Shown here piece by piece: positions 26,727 through 35,918 of a DNA stretch of 64,000 nt. Under the pieces are notes generated by a model. It was not told the DNA's origin and searched no databases. It worked only from the letters and a program-made list of their open reading frames with translations. The position numbers and the translations under genes are program-made. Within the stretch, counting starts at the first letter, position 1; each line of letters begins with the position of its first letter. Source of the stretch: Kutzneria buriramensis (GTDB lineage Bacteria > Actinomycetota > Actinomycetes > Mycobacteriales > Pseudonocardiaceae). Where the stretch lies: positions 372,001-436,000 of the forward strand of contig NZ_QUNO01000002.1 in the NCBI RefSeq assembly GCF_003387475.1, read 5' to 3'.

Positions 26727-28663
26727 TGCCCGGCGGGCTGCTGGGGCAGGCGAGCGCCCTGGTCTGGCCCACGATCAAGGTCGGCGCGGTGATGGGCCTG
26801 CCGCTGTCGCCCCTGGTGCAGAGCCAGGTGATCCGCGCGGTCGTCGACACGCACCTGCACCTGCCGGACATGTTCGAGATCACCTTCGTCGACGAGGCCG
26901 GCACCGTCGCCGACGACGCCGGCCTGTCCATCGGGACCGCCGTGGAGATCCTCGCTGGCGACGCGACCAGCACCAGCACCACGTCGCTGATCAAGGGCGA
27001 GGTCACCGCCATCGAGGCCATCTGCGCCGACTCCGTCGTGTACACCGTGATCCGCGGCTACGAGAAGGCGCACCGGCTCCAGCGGGCCCGCCGCACGCGG
27101 ACGTTCCTCAACATGAAGGACTCCGACATCGCCCGGCAGGTCGCCAACCACGCCGGCCTGGACGTCGGGACCATCGACGAGTCCAGCACCACCCACACCC
27201 ACATCGCGCAGGTCGCCCAGACCGACTGGGAGTTCCTGGTGGCCCGCGCGCGCGAGATCGGCTTCGAGACCGGCGTCGTCGGTGGGGAGTTCTTCTTCCG
27301 TAAGGCATCCGGGCAGTCTTCGGGCGGCTTGGGCGGTGCGCTGGACGCGTTGGCCAGCGCAGTCGGCATCGGTGGCGGCCCGACGCTGACGTTCAAGGAC
27401 AACCTGGTCAGCTTCTTCCCCCGGATCTCCGCCGCGAACATCACGCCGGACGTCGAGGTCCGGGTCTGGGACGCCAAGTCCGCGCGGGTGGCCGTCGGCT
27501 CGGCGTCGGCGTCCACCGGCACCGCGCAGATCGACGGCGAGGATCCCGGCCGGCTGGCCAATTCCTTCACCGACGGCCTGCTGCCACCGCTGCCGCACCT
27601 GCCGGCGCTGCCGCCGATCCCCGGCCTGCCGCACATCGACTTCGGCTCCTCGCCCAGCAACACGGCCTACGTGGTCGTCGACCGTCCACTCGCGACCGGA
27701 TCGGCCGCGGACTCCGCCGCCGACGAGGCCGCCAAGGGCCTGGCCGACCACATCGCCAGCACCTTCGCCGAGGCCGAGGGCACCGCCGTCGGCGACCCGA
27801 AGATCCAGGCCGGCGTCAAGGTGACCGTCGCGCAGGTGCCCAAGCAGTTCGCCGGCAGCTGGACCGTGACCAACGCCAAGCACATCTTCGATCCGGCGGA
27901 GAACGGCTACCACACCAGGTTCTACGTCAGCGGACGCCAGGACCGGTCGCTGTTCAAGCTCGCCTCCGGCTCCTCGCAGCCCCATCCGGGGATGGCGGGT
28001 CTCGTGTGCGGCGTGATCACCAACGCCAACGACCCGGACAGCAAGGGCAAGGTGAAGGTCGCCCTGCCGTGGCTGTCGCCGAACTACGAGTCCGACTGGG
28101 CGCGGGTCGTGCAGCTCGGCGCCGGCCGCCGCAGCGGCATGGTGTTCGTGCCCGAGGTTGGCGACGAAGTGTTGCTGGGCTTCGAGTTCGGCGACCCGCG
28201 CCGGCCGTACGTGATCGGCGGTCTGGTCAACGACAACTCGTCGTACGAGCCGCTGAGCTCCGCCGTCAACGGCTCCGGCACGGTGGTCAAGCGGGGCATC
28301 ACCTCGCCCGCCGGCAACGGCTTGCTGCTCTCCGACGAGCTGCCGCCCGGTCCGCCCGGGGCCGCGCCGCCGACCACGTCGTCGGTGACGCTGGGCACCG
28401 GCGACGGCAACCTCGGGCTGGCCATCGACCAGGTCGGCGGCACCGTCACGCTGACGTGCAAGCCGGCCCCGCCGGCCAGCCGCACCCCGGCCGGGTCGCT
28501 CACCATCGACTGCTCCGGGGCGGGCTCCATCACGATCAAGGCCGGCGCCGGTGGCCTGAAGATCACCAGCGACGGGCAGCTGGAGCTGTCCGGCCAGGCC
28601 GGCGTCAAGATCTCCAGCCCCGCCCTCGTCGAGGTGCAGGGCCAGATGATCAAGCTGAACTGA
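26723..28663 (+). CDS. VgrG/gpD-like spike protein (Pvc8-like)
   Basis: This 646-aa spike protein combines the phage late-control gpD-type hub (residues about 30-370) with a gp5-like OB-fold (GLVCGVITNANDPDSKGKVKVALPW, about 430) and a C-terminal beta-helix (SITIKAGAGGLKITSDGQLELSG...). The ATG at 26723 overlaps the LysM gene stop; ATG 26726 is also possible. It should carry the PAAR tip encoded by the leftward operon. Confidence 0.93.
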   Translation: MMPGGLLGQASALVWPTIKVGAVMGLPLSPLVQSQVIRAVVDTHLHLPDMFEITFVDEAGTVADDAGLSIGTAVEILAGDATSTSTTSLIKGEVTAIEAICADSVVYTVIRGYEKAHRLQRARRTRTFLNMKDSDIARQVANHAGLDVGTIDESSTTHTHIAQVAQTDWEFLVARAREIGFETGVVGGEFFFRKASGQSSGGLGGALDALASAVGIGGGPTLTFKDNLVSFFPRISAANITPDVEVRVWDAKSARVAVGSASASTGTAQIDGEDPGRLANSFTDGLLPPLPHLPALPPIPGLPHIDFGSSPSNTAYVVVDRPLATGSAADSAADEAAKGLADHIASTFAEAEGTAVGDPKIQAGVKVTVAQVPKQFAGSWTVTNAKHIFDPAENGYHTRFYVSGRQDRSLFKLASGSSQPHPGMAGLVCGVITNANDPDSKGKVKVALPWLSPNYESDWARVVQLGAGRRSGMVFVPEVGDEVLLGFEFGDPRRPYVIGGLVNDNSSYEPLSSAVNGSGTVVKRGITSPAGNGLLLSDELPPGPPGAAPPTTSSVTLGTGDGNLGLAIDQVGGTVTLTCKPAPPASRTPAGSLTIDCSGAGSITIKAGAGGLKITSDGQLELSGQAGVKISSPALVEVQGQMIKLN

Positions 28664-28672
28664 GAAGAGGCA

Positions 28673-29083
28673 GTGGTGTCACAGGACTTCGTCGGCGCCG
28701 GGTGGGGGTTCCCGCTGGGCGTGTCGCCGCGCGGCGGCATCGAGCTGGTCCGCCGCGAGGTGGAACTGGAGCAGGCCATGCGGCTGATCCTGGCCACCTA
28801 TCCCGGCGAGCGGCCGATGCGGCCGGCGTTCGGCAGCCGGCTGCGGGACTTCGTGTTCCGGCCGGCCGACTCGGCCACCGCGGCCGAGCTGGCCGAGGAG
28901 GTCCGCAACGCGCTGCTGCGCTGGGAGGCCCGGGTCGACATCGAGCTGGTCGACGTTCGGCCGGATCCCGACGACCGCAGCGTGCTGTACATCGACATCA
29001 GCTACCGGATCAAGCACACGAACGACCGCCGCAACCTGGTGTTCCCGTTCTACACCATCCCCGAGGACGGGAGTGACTACTGA
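28673..29083 (+). CDS. gp25-like baseplate wedge protein (Pvc9-like)
   Basis: This 136-aa gp25-type protein carries RLILATYPGERPMRPAFGSRL, the EPR-like core that anchors the first sheath ring, followed by LRDFVFRPAD. The GTG at 28673 (or 28676) is preceded by gaagagg. Its stop overlaps the ATG of the baseplate J gene. Confidence 0.92.
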   Translation: MVSQDFVGAGWGFPLGVSPRGGIELVRREVELEQAMRLILATYPGERPMRPAFGSRLRDFVFRPADSATAAELAEEVRNALLRWEARVDIELVDVRPDPDDRSVLYIDISYRIKHTNDRRNLVFPFYTIPEDGSDY

Positions 29084-31032
29084 TGCCGTTGCCGGTGCCC
29101 AACCTCGACGACCGCCGGTTCCAGGACCTGGTGGACGACGCCAAGCGCATGGTGATGCGCCGCTGTCCGGAGTGGACGGACCACAACGTGTCCGATCCCG
29201 GCGTGACGCTCATCGAGACCTTTGCGTACATGACCGACCAGCTGCTGTTCCGGCTGAACCAGGTGCCCGACCGGCTGTACGTGAAGTTCCTGGACATGAT
29301 CGGCCTGCGGCTGATCCCCGCCACGCCGGCCGAGGTCCCGGTCACGTTCTGGCTGTCCGCGCCCGCGATCACCTCGGTCGGCGTGGCCCTGGGCACCAGC
29401 GTCGCCACGCCGCGGACCGACCTGGAGGAGTCGATCCTGTTCAGCACCAGGCGTGATCTCCAGATCGTGCCGTGTGCCCTGAGCCAGGTCGCGACGTACG
29501 TGGTGGGCGACGAGGCCCCGGTCGACCACACCGAGGAACTCAAGCTGGGCCGCAACTTCCCGGCGTTCAGCATGGTGCCGCAGGTCGACGACGTGCTGCT
29601 GGTCGGCCTGACCGACCCCGTGCCGAGCTGCGTCGTCCGGCTCGATTTCGACTGCCACGTCGAGGGTGTCGGCGTGCACCCCGAGCAGCCGCCGCTCGTG
29701 TGGGAGGCGTGGACCGGCGCCGGCTGGACGGAATGCCTTGTCTCCAAAGACGAAACCGGCGCACTGAACAAGGCCGGCGGCGTTCTGGTCCACGTCCCCG
29801 ACACGCACGAGGCGTCGGTGCAGGTCGGTCAGCGCGCCGGCTGGCTGCGGGCGCGGGTGATCGCCGTGCCGCCGGAGTTCCCGACCTACAGCGACTCCCC
29901 GGTGATCATGGGCCTGTCGGCCTGCACCGTCGGCGGAACCGTGCCCGCGATCCACGCCGAGATCGTCGACGTCGAGGCGTTGGGCTTGTCGGAAGGCGTG
30001 TCCGGGCAGCAGTTCCGGCTGTCGCGCGTGCCGCTGCTCGGCGGCGTGGCGTCGCCGGTCGTCGAGGTCAGTTCCGACGACGGCTGGCAGGAATGGCAGC
30101 AGGTCAGCGGATTCGCGTGGAGCGGTCCGTCGGATCGGCACTACATCCTGGACGAGGTCGCCGGCACCGTCTCCTTCGGCCCCGCAGTCCGGGACGCCGA
30201 CGGCAGCGTCCGTCAGCACGGCGCCGTGCCCGAGGCCGGCGAGACCGTGCGGATTCGGCGCTATGCCACCGGCGGTGGCCGTCAGGGCAATGTCGGCAAG
30301 GGCACCATCCGGCAGCTGAAGTCGTCGATCCCGTTCGTGGACCGGGTGGAGAACCTGGAGTTCGCCAAGGGCGGCGTGGACGCCGAGACCATCGACGAGG
30401 CCAAGGCCCGCGGCCCCATCCTGCTGCGGACCCGCAGCCGTGCCGTCACCGCCGAGGACTACGAGGCCATCGTCGCCGAGATCGCCCCCGAGCTGGCGCG
30501 GGTCCGGTGTGTGACCGCCGGCGAGGACGACGTCCAGGCCGGCGCCGTGCGGGTGCTCGTCGTGCCGGCCGCGTCCGAGGAGGGCGGCATCAAGCTGGGG
30601 GAGTTGGTACCCGAGGAGGGTATGCTCCGCCGGATCGCCGAGCACCTGGACCAGGTGCGCCTCATCGGCACCCGGGTGCTCGTCGAGCCCCCGCGCTACC
30701 GTGGCATCACCGTCGTCGCCCGCCTCGTCGCCCGTCCCCGCGTCGACACCGTTCGAGTCCGCGCCGACGCTCTGGCCGCGTTGTACGCGTACCTCAATCC
30801 CATCAGCGGCGGTCCGGACGGCACCGGCTGGCCCTTCGGCCGCCCGGTTGCGTCCGGCGAGATCTTCGGTCTGCTGCAGCGGATTCGCGGCGTCGACATG
30901 GTCGAGGACGTCCGCCTGTTCGGCGCCAACCCCGTGACCGGTGTTCGGGAAGGAGAGAGCCAGCGCATCGAGTTGGACTCGTGCAGCCTGGTCTTCTCGT
31001 TCGAGCACCAGGTGAGAGTGGAGCAGCACTGA
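29083..31032 (+). CDS. Baseplate J-like protein (Pvc11-like)
   Basis: This 649-aa gpJ-family wedge protein has the N-terminal signature SDPGVTLIETFAYMTDQLLFRLNQVP and the C-terminal LVARPRVDTVRVRADALAALYAYLNP and EIFGLLQRIRGVDMVEDVRLF. Several beta-rich insertions fill the middle. ATGA-type overlaps on both sides couple it to the gp25 and tail protein I genes. Confidence 0.93.
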   Translation: MPLPVPNLDDRRFQDLVDDAKRMVMRRCPEWTDHNVSDPGVTLIETFAYMTDQLLFRLNQVPDRLYVKFLDMIGLRLIPATPAEVPVTFWLSAPAITSVGVALGTSVATPRTDLEESILFSTRRDLQIVPCALSQVATYVVGDEAPVDHTEELKLGRNFPAFSMVPQVDDVLLVGLTDPVPSCVVRLDFDCHVEGVGVHPEQPPLVWEAWTGAGWTECLVSKDETGALNKAGGVLVHVPDTHEASVQVGQRAGWLRARVIAVPPEFPTYSDSPVIMGLSACTVGGTVPAIHAEIVDVEALGLSEGVSGQQFRLSRVPLLGGVASPVVEVSSDDGWQEWQQVSGFAWSGPSDRHYILDEVAGTVSFGPAVRDADGSVRQHGAVPEAGETVRIRRYATGGGRQGNVGKGTIRQLKSSIPFVDRVENLEFAKGGVDAETIDEAKARGPILLRTRSRAVTAEDYEAIVAEIAPELARVRCVTAGEDDVQAGAVRVLVVPAASEEGGIKLGELVPEEGMLRRIAEHLDQVRLIGTRVLVEPPRYRGITVVARLVARPRVDTVRVRADALAALYAYLNPISGGPDGTGWPFGRPVASGEIFGLLQRIRGVDMVEDVRLFGANPVTGVREGESQRIELDSCSLVFSFEHQVRVEQH

Positions 31033-31571
31033 TGCGTGGCACCGTGCCCGGTCTGCCGAGTGCCGTTCCGCTGACGGCCATGCTGCCCGGCATCTTCCAG
31101 GAGGACCCGTTCACCGTCCGGTTCGTCGGCGGCTTCGACGACGTGCTGGCTCCCATCCTGTCCACTTTGGACAACCTGGGTGCGTATCTCGACCCCGCGC
31201 TGGCGCCCGAGGACTTCCTCGCCTGGCTCGCCGGCTGGGTCGGTCTCGAGCTGGACGAGAGCTGGCCGGTCGAGCGCCAGCGCGCCGCCATCGCCCGCGC
31301 CGCCCAGATGTATCGCATGCGGGGCACCGTGTCCGGTCTCCGGGACAACCTCGAGGTCCTCACCGGCGGACGCGCCCAGGTCGCCGACAGCGGCGGCGTC
31401 GCGTGGTCCGTCACCCCCGGCGCCCCTTTCCCCGGCCAGGACCAGCCGCGGCTGGCCGTCCGCGTTTCCGTGGCCGACCCGTCGGCCGTGTCCGTCAGTG
31501 CCGTCGACGCCGTCGTGTCCGCCGCCAAGCCGGCGCACGTCGTGCACAGGGTGGAGGTGGTGGGGTCGTGA
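31032..31571 (+). CDS. Phage tail protein I-like baseplate protein (Pvc12-like)
   Basis: This 179-aa gpI-family protein has LPGIFQEDPFTVRFVGGFDDVLAPILSTLDNL at the start and the MRGTVSGLRDNLEVLTG core, then a C-terminal receptor-type strand region (AAKPAHVVHRVEVVGS). It partners baseplate J at the wedge periphery, where tail fibres normally attach; no fibre gene is visible nearby. The stop overlaps the GTG of the next gene. Confidence 0.9.
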   Translation: MRGTVPGLPSAVPLTAMLPGIFQEDPFTVRFVGGFDDVLAPILSTLDNLGAYLDPALAPEDFLAWLAGWVGLELDESWPVERQRAAIARAAQMYRMRGTVSGLRDNLEVLTGGRAQVADSGGVAWSVTPGAPFPGQDQPRLAVRVSVADPSAVSVSAVDAVVSAAKPAHVVHRVEVVGS

Positions 31572-33373
31572 TCGTGTGTCGGAGTTGTGGCTTCCACAAC
31601 AAGGATGCCGACTCTTTCTGCGGGTCCTGCGGTGAGTTCCTGGAGTGGACCGGGGAGAAGATCACCCCCAAGCCGGCTCCCGTCGTCGAGCCGGAGCCGG
31701 AGGAGCCCGCGCCGGCGAAGCGCAGTCTCCTGGAGCGGATCCAGTCGTTCGTGTACATGGACGTCGGCGAGCGCGACCCCCTGCCCGCGCCCACCGGCCC
31801 TCCCGGCTTCGGTGGCCCGCCCCGTCCCGGCCCGCCCGGCGTCGGCGGCCCCCCGCGCCCGCCCGGTCCTCCCGGCGTTGGCGGTCCTCCCGGCGTAGCC
31901 GGTCCTCCCGGTCCTCCGGGGGTTGGCGGTCCTCCGCGGCCTCCCGGCCCTCCCGGTGTCGGTGCGCCGCCTGCTCCTCCGGCACCTCCCGGTGTCGGCG
32001 GTCCTCCCGGCCCACCGGCCGGCACTGTCGGTCCACCCAAGCCGCCCGGTCCGCCTGGCGTCGGTGGCCCTCCTGGCCCGCCCGCTGGCACCGTCGGCCC
32101 TCCCGCACCGCCCGGCGTCGGTGCCCCGCCAGCTCCTCCGGCACCGGCCGGTGTCGGCGGTCCTCCCGGCCCGCCCGCCGGCACGGTCGGCCCTCCCGCA
32201 GCGGCTGGTGTCGGTTCGCCGCCGGCACCGGTCGGGGTCGCTGGCCCGCCGGCTGGCGTGCCGTCGCCCGTCGGTCCGCCCGGTGTAGCCGGCCCACCGT
32301 CGGCGACCGTAGGTCCCGCCGCTGGAGCGGTGGCTCCGCCCGCACCTGCTGGCCCGCCCACACCCGTCGGGCCGCCGTCGCCCGTCGGCCCTTCGGCGAC
32401 CGGCGGTTCCCCGGCCGCGCCCGAACCCTCCCTCGAACTCCCGACCCCCACCCCCAAGCCCCCCGTCGAGGCCGCGTTAGTCGAACCCCTCCAGTCCGTT
32501 CCCGCCACCCCCAAGCCCGAGCCGCTGTCCGTGCTTCCAGAGCGCGAGCAGAAGCGGGTCACCGCTGTCGTCCGGAGGCCGCCGACACGCCGGCTCCGTC
32601 CCGGTGACTTGATCTGCGGCGATTGCGGCGAGGGCAACGCCGACACCCGGAAGTTCTGCAGCCGTTGCGGCGCCTCGCTGCTCACCGCCGAGGCCGTCAA
32701 GACTCCGTGGTGGCGGAAGCTGCTGCCCAAGCGCCGTACCAAGGTGCGCAAGGCGCTCGAACGCACCGCCAAGGACCGTAGGGCCAAGCGCACCGCCACC
32801 AGCACCGCGTTCAGGGCCGCCTTCAAGACCATCCGGGCCCTCGTCGCCGTGGTGCTCGTGCTGGGCGGCCTCGCCTACGGTTCGCTGCCCGCCGTGCGGA
32901 CCTGGGTCAACGACCGGGTCGCCTCGTGGCAGTCCGACGCCCAGTCGGCTCTGGAACTGAGCTATTCGCCCGTCCACCCGTCGAAGGTCACCGCCAACTT
33001 CGAGGAGCCCACCCACCCCGCCGACCTGGCCGCCGACAGCGTCAGCAACACCTTCTGGGCCGCCCCCACCACCAAGGGCGAGGCCACCCTGGTCTTCACC
33101 TTCGACCACCCCGTCAACATCGACAAGGCCATCATCCAGAACGGCGACAACGACAAGTTCGACCAGTCCTTCCGCGTCGAACGTCTGCACCTGGTCTTCT
33201 CCACCGGCAAGACCGACGACCTCCAGCTCAAGGACCAGCCCGATCCCCAGGAGCTCACCGTCCAGAACGGCCACAACGTCACCAGCGTCGAGCTGCACGT
33301 CATGGCCACCTACCAGTCCCTGCACGGCACCGACGTCGCCATCAGCGAGATCGAACTGTTCCAGCGCAGCTGA
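31568..33373 (+). CDS. Zinc-ribbon, collagen-like, single-pass membrane protein with discoidin-like C-terminus (CisA-like architecture)
   Basis: This 601-aa protein has an N-terminal zinc ribbon (C4, C7, C18, C21), a long GPPGVGGPP-type collagen-like tract (about 78-280), a second zinc ribbon (C350, C353, C364, C367), one membrane helix (about 424-444) and a C-terminal beta-sandwich like F5/8 type C (about 460-600, ending AISEIELFQRS). The GTG at 31568 overlaps the previous stop. The architecture recalls the eCIS-linked Streptomyces membrane protein CisA (from memory), so it may tether particles to the cytoplasmic membrane (inference). Confidence 0.85.
   Translation: MIVCRSCGFHNKDADSFCGSCGEFLEWTGEKITPKPAPVVEPEPEEPAPAKRSLLERIQSFVYMDVGERDPLPAPTGPPGFGGPPRPGPPGVGGPPRPPGPPGVGGPPGVAGPPGPPGVGGPPRPPGPPGVGAPPAPPAPPGVGGPPGPPAGTVGPPKPPGPPGVGGPPGPPAGTVGPPAPPGVGAPPAPPAPAGVGGPPGPPAGTVGPPAAAGVGSPPAPVGVAGPPAGVPSPVGPPGVAGPPSATVGPAAGAVAPPAPAGPPTPVGPPSPVGPSATGGSPAAPEPSLELPTPTPKPPVEAALVEPLQSVPATPKPEPLSVLPEREQKRVTAVVRRPPTRRLRPGDLICGDCGEGNADTRKFCSRCGASLLTAEAVKTPWWRKLLPKRRTKVRKALERTAKDRRAKRTATSTAFRAAFKTIRALVAVVLVLGGLAYGSLPAVRTWVNDRVASWQSDAQSALELSYSPVHPSKVTANFEEPTHPADLAADSVSNTFWAAPTTKGEATLVFTFDHPVNIDKAIIQNGDNDKFDQSFRVERLHLVFSTGKTDDLQLKDQPDPQELTVQNGHNVTSVELHVMATYQSLHGTDVAISEIELFQRS
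31790..32390 (+). repeat. Collagen-like GPPGVGGPP coding repeats
   Basis: This in-frame tract of imperfect 9- to 27-base units encodes Gly-Pro-Pro and Gly-Val-Gly-Gly-Pro-Pro motifs. It is prone to slippage and may vary in length between strains. Antisense frames across it look open but are shadows. Confidence 0.75.
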
Positions 33374-33378
33374 CCCCC

Positions 33379-33411
33379 GTGCCTCGGCGTCCCCCTCGGA
33401 CGCCGAGGCAC
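33379..33411. terminator. Terminator hairpin at the end of the eCIS structural operon
   Basis: A perfect 14-bp stem (arms gtgcctcggcgtcc and its complement) with a 5-base loop lies 6 bp after the membrane-protein stop. It is followed by tccctttc and lies just before the convergent DUF222/HNH gene, so it may act on both strands. Confidence 0.85.
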
Positions 33412-33417
33412 TCCCTT

Positions 33418-34545
33418 TCACCCCGATCTGAGCTCCGGTGGCGTGAACGCCGGCAGCCCCTCGACGATCTCCACCGTCCACCGGGTGTGGTGGACCATCC
33501 TGTGGTGCATCGAGCACGCCAGCACCAGGTTGTCGAGCTCGGTGGGTCCTCCGTCGGCCCAGTGGATCACGTGGTGTGCGTGGCATTGTCTAGGTCTGCG
33601 GTGACATCCCGGGAACGCGCACCCTTTGTCCCGGACGATCAGTGCCCGTCGTATGGCGTTCGGCACGGTCCGGTGACGTCGTCCGATGCTCATCGGCACG
33701 GAGTTCTCTTCCAGGATGTACCGCATGGCATTGCAGTCACAGGCGATGCGCCGGGCCGAGGTGGCGTGGATGTGGTCGCAGCCCTCGACCTGCGCCGTGC
33801 CCAGCTGGTCCAGGAAGTCCCGCACGTTCATGGTGATCGCCAGGTGCGGCCGTTCGCCGCCTTCGTCGGGCAGCTTGTCGCTGGTGGCGGCCAGTTCGAT
33901 GATGTCGGCGAATGCGTCGCCTTGGCGTTGCGGCGTGGTGCGGGTGTCGCCGGCCTTCGGCTTGGCCAACGGGCTGATCAGGGCGGCCAGTAGCGCGCCG
34001 GCTTCGGAGTCGATGCTGCCCCGGAACGCGACCGACCCGTCGGCGCGGTTGTTGAAGTGGAACTCCCGCTTCGGAGCGGCGAGGTCGTCATTGGGTTCTG
34101 GCCCGTCCTGGTCGAGCAGGACCAGGATCCGTTTGGCGGCCAAGCGGAACTGGTGCAGCTGAAGATTGGAGTGCTGAAGCAGCTCCGCTTCGACCTTGTC
34201 ACGGTCCAGGATCGGCGCTTGAGCCAGTGTCTGGTCCAGCACCGTGAGCCGATCGGCGTCCAGTTCGCCGGCGCGGGCAGCGTCTCGAACCGCCTCGCGG
34301 CCGAAGAGTTGCGCGTGGGCAACGATCTGCAACGCGTCCTTCTTGGTGACCCGCAACTGGGTTTGGACCTGTGCGACCAGTGAGACTCGGTCTTCTTTGG
34401 AGCGGCCGGTGCGGTTCCAGAGTTCGGCGACCATCTCCACCAACCGCGTGTAGGCGGTGCGACGAAGGTCCTGGGCTTCACCACAGGCGTGCCAGAGCGG
34501 CGTGTCGTCCATCCGCCATGCGGCGGTGTCCCAGCTCGCTTCCAT
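33418..34545 (-). CDS. DUF222/13E12-type HNH endonuclease
   Basis: This 375-aa protein has the DUF222 (13E12-repeat) helical N-terminal region, with KKDALQIVAHAQLFG and LDADRLTVLDQTL, and a C-terminal HNH motif (CAFPGCHRRPRQCHAHHVIHWADGGPTELDNLVLACSMHH is split across the site; key residues are the two Cys and HHVIHW-H). Such genes are numerous in actinobacteria and behave as mobile or repetitive elements. The ATG at 34545 (MEASWDTAAWRM) is chosen; the longer frame adds unrelated residues. It interrupts the eCIS neighbourhood. Confidence 0.85.
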   Translation of the reverse strand: MEASWDTAAWRMDDTPLWHACGEAQDLRRTAYTRLVEMVAELWNRTGRSKEDRVSLVAQVQTQLRVTKKDALQIVAHAQLFGREAVRDAARAGELDADRLTVLDQTLAQAPILDRDKVEAELLQHSNLQLHQFRLAAKRILVLLDQDGPEPNDDLAAPKREFHFNNRADGSVAFRGSIDSEAGALLAALISPLAKPKAGDTRTTPQRQGDAFADIIELAATSDKLPDEGGERPHLAITMNVRDFLDQLGTAQVEGCDHIHATSARRIACDCNAMRYILEENSVPMSIGRRHRTVPNAIRRALIVRDKGCAFPGCHRRPRQCHAHHVIHWADGGPTELDNLVLACSMHHRMVHHTRWTVEIVEGLPAFTPPELRSG

Positions 34546-34677
34546 GCCTCCATTCTGCCGCGCTGACCAGGCGTTTCTCGTTGCTGAGGCTAGGAGTACA
34601 CGATGGAGTGGCCGGTTCCCGAACGGTCTGGTAAGCGCTTTTCGGTGCACCTCGCACCACTCTCGACCTCGCTCACT

Positions 34678-35225
34678 TGTCCCAAGCCCCCTGTAGACGG
34701 GACCACCCCGCGAACCGCGTTGGGCTTGACCCGTTTTGGCGGACATCTCGATGTTGCCCCGGCTTCACGGACTCGCTGGTGAGGAGACCCGACTCGACGG
34801 ATGAGTGGCTTCGACTCTATCGGGCTCAACCAGTCCAGGGCGGAGTGCCGTCGACGTCGGTGGTAGAACCCTTCGATGTACTCGAAAATCGCGTTGGCGA
34901 GTTCGACCCGGGTCCTCCAGTGTTGCCGGTCCAACAGCTCGGTCTGTAGCCGTGCCCAGAACGCCTCGGCCACCGCGTTGTCATACGGATCTCCGACCAT
35001 GCCCAGTGAGGGCGGCAACCCGGCATGGCGAGCGCGTTCGGTGAAGGCCCACGAGGTGAACTGCGTGCCGTGATCCGCGTGGATGATCCCCTCAGGGATC
35101 CGGCCGGCGGCACCACGAGCATCGATGGCCATCCCGAGCGCGGTGGCCAGGTCGGCTCGTTGCCGTGAATCAATGGCCCAGCCGGCTACCCGGCGGGAGT
35201 AGGCGGCGGAGACCGCTACTGGGCC
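34678..35225 (-). mobile_element. IS3-family element remnant (5'-truncated)
   Basis: The leftward frame carries the C-terminal integrase core of an IS3-type OrfB: HADHGTQF (second D), VAEAFWARLQTELL (catalytic E) and RRRRHSALDWLSPIE. The first catalytic D and the whole N-terminus are missing. The left boundary is set at tgtccc (34678), a plausible IS end; the right boundary at about 35225 is where transposase-like sequence stops. It is too broken to move on its own. Confidence 0.7.
34770..35225 (-). pseudogene. Truncated IS3 OrfB transposase
   Basis: This pseudogene spans about 150 codons of the rve domain, from VAVSAAYSRRVAGWAI to about LIRR. The open frame continues on both sides, but the extra residues (a Cys-rich N-terminal part and a basic C-terminal part) do not resemble transposase. 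The gene lacks OrfA and the OrfB N-terminal half, so it is a decayed copy. Confidence 0.7.
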
Positions 35226-35335
35226 TTCATGACAGCAGCAGCAGCAACGACCCGCTACGGACCGAAGGCCCTCGGCTAAGGGCTGTCCGTAAAGCCAGGT
35301 GCGCCTTCCCGACCGCCCCGGTAGCGTGCATCGAC

Positions 35336-35851
35336 ATGGCATCGGAACTGGCACGCCCTCCGCTCCAGGCGGACGAACGTACCGCGCTGGTCGGCTGGCT
35401 GGACCTGCAGCGGCAGATTCTGCGCTGGAAATGCGAGGGGCTGAACGACGACGATGCTCACCGCTCGGTCATCCCGACCTCACCGGCCATGACGATGGCC
35501 GGTCTCATCTCCCATATGCGCTGGACCGAGCACACGTGGCTGGTGGTGCTGTTCCTCGGCGAAGAAGAGAAGCTGAACCCGTCATTCGACGAGTCGAGCG
35601 AGGATGCCGACTGGCACACCGAAGGCCGCCCCGTCGCCGAGCTCCTCGCGGAGTATGAGGCCCAGTGCGCCCGCAGTAACGAGATCGTCTCCGCGGCCTC
35701 CCTGGACGACGTCGGCCGCCACCCCGGCTTCCGCGCCGGCAGTGCCAACCTCCGCTGGATGCTCATCCATCTCGTCGAGGAGACGGGGCGGCACGCAGGG
35801 CACGCGGACATCGTGCGGGAGCTGCTCGACGGCACGAAGGGCTATTTCTAA
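35336..35851 (+). CDS. DinB/DUF664 family protein
   Basis: This 171-aa protein has the DinB-like four-helix-bundle pattern with metal-binding histidines in ISHMRWTEHTW and IHLVEETGRHAGHADIVREL. DUF664 members in actinobacteria are often mycothiol-dependent thiol transferases or hydrolases (family knowledge). The ATG at 35336 is used; upstream residues in the frame are non-conserved. It lies among mobile-element debris, so it may have been carried in with it. Confidence 0.85.
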   Translation: MASELARPPLQADERTALVGWLDLQRQILRWKCEGLNDDDAHRSVIPTSPAMTMAGLISHMRWTEHTWLVVLFLGEEEKLNPSFDESSEDADWHTEGRPVAELLAEYEAQCARSNEIVSAASLDDVGRHPGFRAGSANLRWMLIHLVEETGRHAGHADIVRELLDGTKGYF

Positions 35852-35918
35852 GGCGCAGTGACATGATCTTGCTACGGCTGGCGTGATCACGGCGTCCGAG
35901 CCGTTCTGAACAGGCCCG

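Noticed and set aside
31495-32832. 445-aa antisense frame with Gly/Pro repeats
   Set aside because: Mirror image of the collagen-like repeat tract; the plus-strand protein has zinc ribbons, a TM helix and a conserved C-terminal domain.
18123-33373. Type VI secretion system interpretation
   Set aside because: No TssJ, TssL, TssM or ClpV-like gene was seen, and gp19-type tube and LysM hub proteins fit eCIS.
34590-34769. C-terminal extension of the transposase frame
   Set aside because: Beyond about LIRR the residues do not resemble transposase and probably come from read-through of IS-end sequence.
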